Shown: in pieces, positions 36,701 to 47,000 of the stretch
Layout: every line of letters starts with the position of its first letter
How positions within the stretch are numbered: position 1 is the first letter of the stretch
Assembly (NCBI GenBank): GCA_002633005.1
Contig: NMRA01000488.1
Coordinates: forward strand, 98,194-162,193
Source of the DNA: Phoronis australis
Lineage: Eukaryota; Phoronida; Phoronidae
Length of the DNA: 64,000 bases
Direction: 5' to 3'
Notes under the pieces: generated by a model
Database searches by the model: none
Seen by the model: the letters and a program-made list of their open reading frames with translations, nothing else
Told to the model about the DNA's origin: nothing
Program-made: the position numbers and the translations under genes

Positions 36701-39700
36701 AGTCACGTGATCAATATGCTGAATGATCTGTCTGATGAGCTGGTCGGCCGAATGAGCATGCTACATCTGACCCACAAGACCACTTTTCAAGACTTGTACG
36801 CTATCTTGACCAAGATAAAGACTGTAAGTATGAGGCCCTCTGTTTGAAAATTAAAGAAAAGTCCTCTTCTGCCAAGGTAAATGTGTCCTTAGACCAGTAA
36901 TTTATTTATCTAGTGTCTGTTTTGACAATGGTCGCATGTGGGGAATCGATGGCAATCAGGACGTTAGGTGCTACATGTCATTTCCCTAGGAGCAACTTAT
37001 GACCGCTGCCTGTTTGTGGCAACTTTCTTTCCTGTGCCTTTTAGAATCTATGGACTATAAAAACTAAAAACATTATAGACTGTGCTCAAATACATTATAG
37101 TTTATGCATATGAGTTTCTAGTCCAAGTTTGCACTTGATGACCTTTATATTCGTGTGACAAACTTGAGTAAAAACTCGAAAGTTTAAGTTCAAACTCGAA
37201 TTTTTACCCTTGATGTTGGGTTTATCAACTGCAAACTGTGACTAAAAAATTGTCCACATATGTCATTATGAATATAATAATAGACACTTATCTTGAGTTC
37301 GCACAAAAATAGAGTACAAAATACCAAACATAATTTCGAGTTCCATTTTTAGTAAAAGATTAGAACCTGGGGCCAAGGATCAGTATTACTTCAAACGTTT
37401 TTTTACAATCGCATTATCGAAATTAATAGTCACACTGATCTAGTTCAAAAAGTGTTAACAGTAAACAGACTCTCCCGCTTAATCATTTCTTGTTGTTCGA
37501 ATGCAGGTGATTGGGTAACTTTTCAGGTAAGAGACAAAACGTTACTGAATGGCCCTCAACTGATTCATGTTCAGAGCCTGGATTTCTACAGTAAAGTTGT
37601 GCAGCTTCCTATCTTGAACAACGTGATCATTTACACCAGGAAACCCAACATCACCTTCATACAGTCATCCATGGATAGCCAACTGAAAGACAACGAAATG
37701 GCCACCAATCTGTTTCAGGCTGGACTACGCATCCACATAAAAGGGGTCAGTAAAATACTCAGCCAGTGCGTTATCACAGATGTCAGTCAGTTGAAGCCGG
37801 AAGATGCCAAGCTCATTTCTGAGGTTGCCACGGAAAAGATGTCGGTGACGCAGAACCTTAACACCCCACCGGCTAGTCCTGCGTCGACAACAGTTATGTT
37901 CAAGTCTCACTTCGCTTATGAAGAGTGGCATGGCTTGCGTCGTTATTCCAGCATTGATGTGGCCCGGATAGCAGAGAAACGTAAGCGACAGAGAGCGGGC
38001 CTCAGCGATGCGTATACCAGTATATCCGATAACGTCTTTGTTAACTACTCACTGAAATTTGCCGGTATTGCAAAATGCCTCGATGCCATCAACAAGGTCC
38101 AGGCCAACGATGTTCTGCAGGTTACTGATGTCACTGTTGGTCTCCTCGACACTGGAGTCTCTATGTTCCATAAGGCATTCTCTCCAGATCAGATTCTTGC
38201 TGTTCAGAATTTTGTCAAGGGAGATAGTTTGGATGCTATGTGGGATGTTAACGGCCAAGGCACCCATTGTTGCGGCATCCTTGCAGGTGGTGCGTATGCA
38301 GCGCAGGTTCCATCCAATGCGCAGATAATAGACGAGCCATTAAAATTCGTCAATGGGGTTGCACCGTTTGCCAAACTTGTTATGGCCAAAGTGCTTGACC
38401 GATCGACCTACAGCTCCTCTGAAAGCTTAGCTGAAGGAATTGAGTGGATGCTCCAGTTGGAAGAACACGATCCTCTCTACAAGGTGGACATTATTTCCAT
38501 CTCAGCGGGCGACATGCAGTACTGTCATCGACTCCGAGCAGCCGTATCCATGGCTACTGTTAAAGGGAAAGTTGTGATTTGTGCTAGCTCCAATGACGAA
38601 GAAAGCCACCAGACGGGGATAGTGTACCCAGCGCGATTTGCTGATGTCATCTGCGTTGGCAGTCATAATGCCAGAGGTCAAGTGTCAAGGTTCACGCCCT
38701 TGGGTGAGCTTTTTTGATGCTTCTTTAGATAATGTGTTCACTGCAGCTGAAGCAATAGAAACTTTTAACGTACATTCAAACTTCTCTTGTATGTGGATTT
38801 GTCTTGCTATAATTGTTATCATACATAAACCTTGCTTTTTGCCATTCCATGGCAGTATTGTGGAATGCCAATAAAAATATGAAGAAACTTTATTGCTGCA
38901 GTTCTTGTTATAAATGTTTGAGAGGCAGAAACCTTGAAAACTTTATAAAGTTGGGCAAAATTTCATGATTAATCTCTATTTTGTTTTAGTGAGAGTACTT
39001 GCATTCAAAGTCTTGAATCATTGAACATTAACACTAGGCAAGCCTTATTACATGTTTGCATATAGGACGCGAGATGGACTTCCTTGGACCCGGGGATGAC
39101 ATTTGGTCTGCTGCACCAGGGTCCAGTACAGCTGTCCAGAGGCTCAGTGGTACAGCCATGTCTGCACCCTTTGTCGCTGGCGTGGCTGCTTTGGTGCTGC
39201 GATATGCGGAGGCTGTTGGTAAGTCTCATGTTTAGGGAGCATCTCCACTTGAAGTTTTAACTGTATTCTGCAATAGTAGGATATAACGTGCCGACATTTT
39301 GAGAATCATTATTCAGTTGAGAAAACTAGCTCTGGAAATACAGGGATGTTGTATCCAGCTATTATTGCTGTAGTCGTAGTGGTTTACACACTAAGTGTTT
39401 GATTTGAGAAACTTGTAAATCAGTATTGGCTTCAAGCCGAGAGTGGGTATTTCAAGTGAAATGAAAAATCGGGTCGGCGTTGAGCCGAGGTAAAAATTCA
39501 AGTTGATACCCAGAGAGCTGCACTTATGTGAGTCACTTTGCATGCGGTAGTCAAATAAGACTTTGGCTGAAAATACACATTGCACTCGTGTAATTCATAG
39601 GACAGCAAATTCTTCATGGTAGTATTCACGTACTGGATATTTTAAAAGAAACTAAATGCACAGAGTGTATATCGGGTTTGGGTGTATTACAGGATATGAG

Positions 39701-40248
39701 CAAAATAGTAAAGAAATTGGAGACTGGCCGTTAAACTGAATAATGTTGTTAATCTAGACGAGTACTAATAGTTAACTAATACTGTTTCCATTTTGACATT
39801 GTAAATTTTTAGAAAATACTGGGATTATGAACAATCTGGTTAGTTCCTCGAAAATAAACACGCAAGCCACATAGGCAGTATGATTGCCACTGAAACATGA
39901 TTGGATGACCCTTGGGAGTGTCACCCCACAATGCCATGGTCAAGATATCTCACTGCTAGAATTCTGATTGGCTTCTTTGAAGCAAATTAGCATAAATGTA
40001 CACTTCAGAAATGTGCCCAGTCACAACTCTAATTTTGCTTTTGTCATTCAGGAGGTGAAAGTTTGAGGAAATTGGCATGCAACAATGCCGTCATGCGGGA
40101 AATCCTGCGCGTCATGTCAAGCAGCCCGGGCCACCACAGTGAGGCTTACGGCTATGGAAGCATCAACCCTTGGCGTGTTTTTGAGTTTGGAACGGACTAC
40201 TTTAAGAACCTCGTCACTAAGATTGTGTATGGTGAAGTTCAGCAGTAA
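33571..40248 (+). CDS. RRM-like/subtilisin-like (S8) fusion protein, probable pseudoprotease (complete, 7 coding exons, 782 aa)
   Basis: The exons are 33571-33739, 34894-34991, 35902-36198, 36566-36823, 37527-38703, 39066-39218 and 40052-40248; all phases agree and a TAA ends the frame. Residues 5-85 look like an RRM, with a first strand RIYVEGVP and third strand TAVVEFTD. This type occurs in PARP14, PARP10 and DTX3L. Residues 90-440 match nothing I know. Residues 470-782 form a subtilisin fold: Asp482 in LLDTGV, His521 in GQGTHCCG, the ISISAG substrate strand, and oxyanion Asn630 in ASSNDE. The nucleophile motif reads SGTAMSAPFVAG, so the catalytic Ser is Ala697. With no signal peptide, it is probably cytosolic. 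The subtilase assignment is strong. Loss of activity is inferred, and a role in innate immunity is only suggested by the RRM type. Confidence 0.85.
34894..34991 (+). CDS. RRM-subtilase, coding exon 2 (residues 57-89)
   Basis: Acceptor TTTCATTTCAG, donor TGAA|GTAGGT, phase 1 in and 0 out. It supplies the second helix and last strand of the RRM-like fold (around YRYIQYKEGD). Confidence 0.75.
35902..36198 (+). CDS. RRM-subtilase, coding exon 3 (residues 90-188)
   Basis: Acceptor CATTGTAG, donor CTAAG|GTTGGT, phase 0 at both ends. The residues are acidic and helical-looking, with no recognised domain. Confidence 0.8.
36566..36823 (+). CDS. RRM-subtilase, coding exon 4 (residues 189-274)
   Basis: Acceptor CTGTTTTAG, donor AGACT|GTAAGT, phase 0 at both ends. 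It encodes part of the unrecognised middle region, including a likely helical stretch near MLNDLSDELVGRM. Confidence 0.8.
37527..38703 (+). CDS. RRM-subtilase, coding exon 5 (residues 275-666; Asp, His and Asn of the S8 site)
   Basis: This 1177-base exon carries most of the protease domain. The acceptor ACTTTTCAG at 37526 is required for frame. A second AG 20 bases upstream would shift it. It encodes Asp482, His521 and oxyanion Asn630. A basic tract (EKRKRQR) precedes the catalytic domain. The donor is TTGG|GTGAGC, phase 1. Confidence 0.9.
39066..39218 (+). CDS. RRM-subtilase, coding exon 6 (residues 667-717; nucleophile motif with Ser to Ala)
   Basis: Acceptor GCATATAG, donor GTTG|GTAAGT, phase 1 at both ends. 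The codon at the nucleophile position (39155-39157) is GCC. Active subtilases have a Ser codon here (GTSMA-P). The position normally occupied by His in SPHVAG is also changed, to Phe. Confidence 0.9.
39279..39355. mobile_element. MITE family 3 copy in a subtilase-gene intron
   Basis: The ends GGATATAACGTGCCGACATT and GGGATGTTGTATCC form an imperfect inverted repeat. They match the cleaner copy at 48086-48175. Confidence 0.55.
40052..40248 (+). CDS. RRM-subtilase, terminal coding exon 7 (residues 718-782)
   Basis: Acceptor TTGTCATTCAG, phase 1. It ends in TAA and encodes the last helices of the S8 fold, with the usual YGYGSINPWR-type motif that closes subtilase domains. Confidence 0.85.
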
Positions 40249-43200
40249 ATGAGACTCTTACTGAATTGGGTGTAATGCGGGTATGCGTGCATGAGTTGGG
40301 AGAGCGAGGCTGCAGGTGTTGTATCTATTCAAGCATAGAATTTTTAGAATCGCAAAATAACGAACCTTTATGAAATGATTTTCTTTCCGTAACATTTGGT
40401 CTTGATGACGTATTTTCTTGTTAAGTATTTTAACTCCTCAAACTTTTTTTTTGAAAATTGTTCCTGTACCGAGTTGTTCTGGACAGTCTGTCGGGACCAT
40501 ATACTGTGACCTGAAAAACTAATCCCTAATTTGGGGTATACAATGAGATTTACGCTAGCCAGTTTTTGTTGAAGAAGTGCCCACATTTATCTGTATCTCT
40601 TTGTTTAGCCTGGAGAGCATGGAAGCATGCACTTAAGTAGCAAGGGTGTGAAGTTCTGAATATGTAACCTGCTTGACATGCAATCTTACCTGAAAGCATG
40701 TGATGTTATGTCAGTGTTGGAATTGCCTACTGATATTGTTGTAACCACAGCTAGTCTCTTCCATGTAATCTTATCTACAAGCATATGTTACATTGGTGTA
40801 TAATAACCTACTGATGTTATATCGACATCCAGTCTCTTCCATGTAATCTTATCTATAACCAGGTGGTATTATGTCAGTGTTGGGATACCCTGGTGATATG
40901 GTCATGTTCACTGGGCTAATGCCTAGACCATTTAAACTGAGAAATCGAAAATCAAGGCGTGGACCTTAAACCAAACTTAACAATACATGGTCGCTTAAAA
41001 GTGAAATTGCTTCAAATTTTGACATAGGAAGTTAGCAATACGTGGACATCACCTGTAAAAGAGGGTGCCCATTGTACACGGAGAACTCTAATGATCGTTT
41101 TTGTTACAACTCAAACTGATGTCTATACATCCAGTAAAAAGAGTAATGCCTTATATGTTCATTTAATTATTCTGTCGCATTTTGTTATGATTTATAAGGC
41201 AGTAGTTCGTAAGTTGGGGCTTGAACCAAGCTGCATACTAATTCGTAGGCTGTATAATTTTAAAAAATGCTGAATTTCGTTACGGGTTTTGTTTTTGTGC
41301 CATACGGAAGTGATCTTTATGCAAGGTTTGCTATTTTTATGCATTAAGAATTTCAATACTTAATGCAGCTATTTCTTAAAATGTTGAATCCGTTCTTTTT
41401 GGTGATGGACCAACTATGACTGATGGGCTCATATGTTGTCAAAGGCAATAGGTGCCAGGGTGCAGAAACTACTGACTACCATTTTGACAATTTTTTGTCT
41501 CATTGTTACCTTTAATCTTCTTGACTAAAGCTGATGTACATACCAGTATTATGTACTCTACTTATTCAAGGCATGCTGTGTTTTGACTCGGGGAAGGCTT
41601 GGATCTCTGCAAGTTCTCTAGGCATGTACAATTTTAATAGGTTTAAAATATAAGACTGAATTCAGGAACAAAATATAAGGAAATTAAGTTTGTTCGCATA
41701 ATTGTGTGGTACTGACTTCCAAAGGACAAGTCTTCCCGTGAAAAAATCAAATTTGTTAATGTTCGCACTACGCAGTGTCCGTATTCCATGGGAAATTTTG
41801 GAAAGGAACAAAATTTGTAACGAGTTGTGTAGAACATGCTTGTAAATTGAGCTTATTTGTGCTTCATTGGTGTTACTTATTTGCAGTTATCTGATCAACA
41901 TTACTAGAGTGTCACTGGAAGTAGGCACACCCACATAATCATTTTGTATTATGCGCTCACCCAGGGTGAAGTGGGTAAAAATGTCCGCCTCAGAGAAACA
42001 AAAAGTCCGAGAAAACGAGACAAAAGTCCACTAAAAAGGCACAGACGCACAGTTCAAGGACCTGAAGGTGGTACCCCCATTTTTTTCTGCTGTTTTTAGT
42101 CCTCTCACTTTTTTGTCAGCAAAAGGTCCACTTTGTCAGGGATTCATGCCCCCCATATTAAAGGCTGGGTGCGCGCATGTGTATGTATTATTAAATAAAT
42201 CGAATAGATGTTAGAATACTGTGCAGTTACCGACGGATAAGAATGTAAAATAGTAAAAATAAAATGAGCGTCGGTACTCGGAACGTGAGGAATATTTTAA
42301 TATATTTTAATACCAACGCTTGTCATTTTATTTTTACTGTTTGTACTATTGTATGCATTATGAAAGCTTTTTGTTGTTAACCTGTAAGTATACTAAACAC
42401 GTACAACCTGCAAGTTGATCGTAACCAATTTGAATCTAGTCTGCCGATGTGGCTTGAAGTTTTTGGATATTCTTATTAATCCTATGTGTACTTTCTGAAA
42501 GCTGGCATTTTGCACATTACAATGCGTTTTATTAACAAATGAAATCAATGATTTGAATGAATCATTGGTGGCATAATCAGATAACCTATTCCAAACAAAT
42601 TCTATAGCAAAATAGTTGGGGATTGGTGAAATTTCATCAGTTTTGATAGATTACAATTGTTATTTTGTTGAGAAAGTGTTTGCCGCTTTATTTTAATGAA
42701 TAATAGTAATTGATACATAGCGCTTTATTTGTTTCGTTTTATTGATCTAGAAAATATGGCTTGAACAACGTTTTCATCGGTTACTGGTCAGGAATAAGAT
42801 ATGTTCTTTAATCAATGCAGCCCAAATATCCTTACTATAGCTCAGCGTACTGCTTGCCCACCTAGATTCGTGATCTCCACTTTGCCGCCTGTCCACGTTT
42901 GATGCGCCCCTGATTCATCACACACCCACGTGTCTAAATTCAAATAGAAACAAGGAGCTTGAAATGCATATGCTACTTTTTAGACAACAATCCTGCCTGC
43001 GTATATGCGCGCCGTTCTTTGTCCCGTGGGATCCTTGACTAACAAAGAGCATCATGCTGGTGAACACCATTATGTTCAAGATGACTCATTCGTCATCAGC
43101 GCCTATCCTGGTTTTGAAGGGAAAATAATGTATTGTGATTGGTCAATAACTGATCAACTACGACCAGTCATAAGTCCCCAGGCAAGCACGCCTTCAATAT

Positions 43201-43660
43201 ACTAGAACAATATAAAACAGTAAAAAATACACAATAAATATTTCATTTTTATTATTGAAAATTGTTTTTATAACATTCTGTACCATTAAAAATACATTGC
43301 ATGGGTCAATAACTTAATACACGAAACATGGGCCCTGGTACCAGTCCAGCAGGTGTGTACGCCACTTGCCAAGCCATTATGAAAATTCTTCAGACGCCAC
43401 TGCATAACAGTTTAATACATTAATTCATCTGGGTGAAAAAATTGGATAATAATGTGATGAGCTGGATAATGGGTGTCGCGAATAAAAGCTTTGATTCAGA
43501 GTATCTTGACCTCTTGTGGTATTGAAATATGTAATTAATGTTTCTACAAGTTCTATTTTCACACCATAATCTTCAACTTTCAAAAGTTTTGAGTTACATT
43601 CTGCCATGATTTCATCCTCATATATTTTGATTTCATAATTTCTGTTGTAAAAAAACAAGA
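40249..43660. other. Region between the two convergent genes
   Basis: This contains the 3' UTR of the subtilase gene. The first AATAAA on the plus strand is far downstream (42194-42199; another at 43233-43238), so the polyadenylation site is unresolved. The only other structure is the MITE at 42223-42356. The short plus-strand frame at 43005-43205 has no recognisable similarity. Confidence 0.5.
42223..42356. mobile_element. MITE family 2, short copy
   Basis: The ends contain GTAAAAATAAAATGAGCG and its near-complement TGTCATTTTATTTTTAC. The motif TTTTAATATATTTTA follows the centre. A longer copy occurs at 59520-59760 in the same orientation, so this one looks internally deleted. Confidence 0.65.
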
Positions 43661-43666
43661 TTTATT
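43661..43666 (-). promoter_or_regulatory. Candidate polyadenylation signal of RTEL1
   Basis: AATAAA on the minus strand, about 300 bases past the RTEL1 stop codon. It is the nearest canonical signal seen. Confidence 0.5.
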
Positions 43667-43961
43667 CCCGAGCAGCCCGGCCAAAATGAAAAGTTTATCA
43701 TTAACAATAGGTAGTTATCTTAGTTTACAAATCACTTCCTCACTTCAAGAAAACAATACCTTTTTTCCTCTTGCTACTAGAACGTGAAACCGAAAAATAT
43801 GCTGAGTTCATCAAACTGAATATAAGAAATGTCATAACCACACAGTGGGATGTGCTCGTTGAGATTGGGCTCCATTGAAGAAGGTCTAATGGTTGCACAT
43901 GGTCAAATCATGTAATACGGTTATTTACGTCTTGGTCTGGAAATCTCCTTGGTGTGACTTT

Positions 43962-44039
43962 CTACCTGGCTGTGTTCTTGAGGGCTTTCAGGTGGCGTCT
44001 TCGCGTTGGAGTTTGGCAAACAGGGCAAAATCGGCTGCT
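43962..44039 (-). CDS. RTEL1: RTEL1 terminal coding exon: last RING cysteines and stop
   Basis: Acceptor CTTTTTCAG, phase 0, 25 codons then [20 protein letters not shown] supplies the final Cys pair and matches the end of the human RING isoform in layout. Confidence 0.85.
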   Translation of the reverse strand, partial: SSRFCPVCQTPTRRRHLKALKNTAR

Positions 44040-47000
44040 CTGAAAAAGGACGAGAGAAATGACATGAATTGCACCGAATCACTCTTCAACAAGCCAATTT
44101 CACTGGCAGATCTAGGATGTCTTCAGGCAAGGGCAACCCCATCTTTTGTGGGAGAAATCTGTGTAGGCCCTAAAAACAGCATGCTGTTTTTTGGTCACGG
44201 GGGCGGCCTGCTAGGCCCACCCATAAACTATCTTTGAATTTTACCATGCATCTACAGGCACCTTTTAAATATTGGCACACTCTCGGAACTCGCTATGGTA
44301 TAATATCCATATATACATTCATTCCATTGCACGGGCCCACAATTACGACAGAACTCAGATCCTTTGCCAGAAACGATTTCATAGATCACCCTTAATCAGA
44401 CAACTACACCAGAAGCTAAATCAGTTTCATTTCAGCCAATCAGCAACGCCGAACCAGTCGTCTGCTATTCTTCACCAGAAATGTAAAGTCTACTCACTTC
44501 AAACTGCTGCTTCCAACAGGGCATACAACAGATGTGGCCACAAGGGGCTTGAAGAGGAACAAAGGCACCAAGGTTTTTACTTGAGGAGGCGCACACAGCA
44601 CAGTCGTACACTGAAACAATATGAAACATTGGTACACACATCCACTTGCAGTACAGTACAGTAAAAGAAGACAAAAGTAATCAGACAAAATACAGTGCAA
44701 GACAAAGTAATCAGACAAAATACCAATTCCCCGTCATGATCTCTAAATATTTTAACAGCAAAAGTGACTGCAAATGACTTTGATTTCGCCAAAATTCTAA
44801 TTACACAATACCTCAGCCACCTTTCTAATTTTCTAGTTAATTCCCCTTCATTCTCAGTCACCAGGGGAGACTACTCCAACAACAAATTCAGCTTCTGCCC
44901 AGTAATCATTATGGGAACTTTGCACCATTTTGTCTCAATTCTTATAGTGTGTACAGTATATTTTATGACTTTTGGTTTTCTTTTTAATTAACACAGTACT
45001 TCTGATTATTCTGTGACCACATATAATAAGTGCATATAAACATGGAACACAGACGTGTGAATGTAACAGTTGTGGAGGTTGATAGGTGGACAGAAAATTA
45101 TGACTGGTTGACATGTAGTATATAATTGTAGCTATTCAACAGTGCATCGATAGCAAGAACTCGTCCCAACAAATGATGTTCTAAATTTCCGAGCTTCTGG
45201 CTTGTAACTTTGCCAGATACTGGATCCCACAAATTAAGCTATACTATTACTAATATAAAACAGAATGGCAAACGAGAAATAAAAATCTTTGAAACATTCA
45301 GGCATGATTCCAGACGATGCAAAATCAAAGCTGTTTGCTCTTGTGATCAATAAAATATAAAATAATTGTGTCAACTCACCACATCTCAAATTTTTATTCA
45401 GCTGTTGTAACGTATACTTGTCTCCAATGTCCCCAGGATTTTTAAACTCTGAAATCAGTGAATTGCCACAATTTTCCACAAAGTATGATAATTTTCACGA
45501 AACATTATTTAAAAAAAAAACATTAACAACAACTTTAATTGGACCAGAGATTAACAAATGTTAAAAGAAATTAGTCAAAGTGTTCAGCAACTAATAAAAC
45601 TAAAAATACCAGATTGAAGAAATCAACATACTAATCATTATAATTTTACTTCATCTTCAAAATTAGCTTTAATCTAAACCAAAATGGCTGCTTACCTGTA
45701 GTATCACTTCCTGTTGGCAATCTGTCAGCAGTGGTAGCTCCATGGACGTCTGATGACCCTGTGCTGCTGACTAGCACTGGCTGAATACCATTGTCCTTGC
45801 CATTCACCACAGTTACACTTGAAGCAGTATTATCTCCCCTTGCAACTGGTATGTCGTTATGTTCTAAGGTACTACACGATGCCACCTTGCGACTGGCCTC
45901 TGCCACTCGACAACATTCAACAACGGTGTTGGTCTTGCTGGATTTGTGTTCACCTTTGACCCCGAGGTCACACCGACTAAGCACACCAGCACCAAGATCA
46001 GGATAGTCTGGCCTACAGTCAGAAGGAGTCACATGAGGCTTAGTCTTGAAACTTTCCAATGGAGTAACTGTTATCTTGGTTCGCTTGGTTCTGTTTGGAG
46101 CTGCAAGACAGAACATATTGAAGTTGTCACAAGCTGAGAAATTCATGGTATCAGCTTAATATGTACCAGCAAATGCTGATTCACAATAAGGTTGATCAAT
46201 TTCGAAATTTCGTTTACAGTGCTGCTGTCCTCTTTCAAATGCATTGTGGAATGGAAGGGTGCCAGTACGTAAACATGCGGTGACAGATAACTTCTGGACA
46301 CGTAACTTGATTCATAATTTCAGCTGGTGAGATTGACATTAGGTTGATCAGATGACGCATCCCTAGATAATTTTTGCAAAAAATTGCTAACCTATGCATG
46401 TTATGTCGCTGAATGTTTACAAGCCGTCAACCTTCCTACAACACATTTGAAGAATGACAGCAGCGGCGTGAATGAAATCCCCCAAACTGACCGTTGGTTA
46501 TGAGATGTTCCTTCACAGAACACAGCCAGACCTTACACATTACAAAAATATCACTCATTGTTAAGGGAAAATTCTCCTAACACTACCAAAACAGCTGAAG
46601 GATTTAACAAAAATGACAGGTATCACATACCCTGCTTGGCTTCATCGTTCATCAGCCTCTTCTTGGACAAGGCATGTTCTGGTTTAAACCCACAGCCCTG
46701 ACCAGTGATGTTGCAACACAGCTCATCATAGTTCTTTTTGTGTTCAGGTAACACATAGCGGTAAAAGTCTAAACATGCAGAGAACGACATGAACAAAAAA
46801 CAATGTGGAGAAAGAAAATTAACATGCAATCTCTAAACTCGAAATCAAACTCCAGCTTAGCTGTGTTGACCATTAATGCACTCAGTACTTTGAGACTTAA
46901 ACAGATGAGTACATAAAACACAGTTACTACTGACTAGGTGATCTCAGATTCACGCTAAACAGATTCAAATGTGAGATTTCACGTTAAAAAACAACTCGCC

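Noticed and set aside
37501-37526. Upstream acceptor ATGCAG for subtilase exon 5
   Set aside because: Its use would add 20 bases and shift the frame. The acceptor at 37526 fits the phase.
43005-43205. 66-codon plus-strand frame between the genes
   Set aside because: It is short, isolated and without similarity or splice support.
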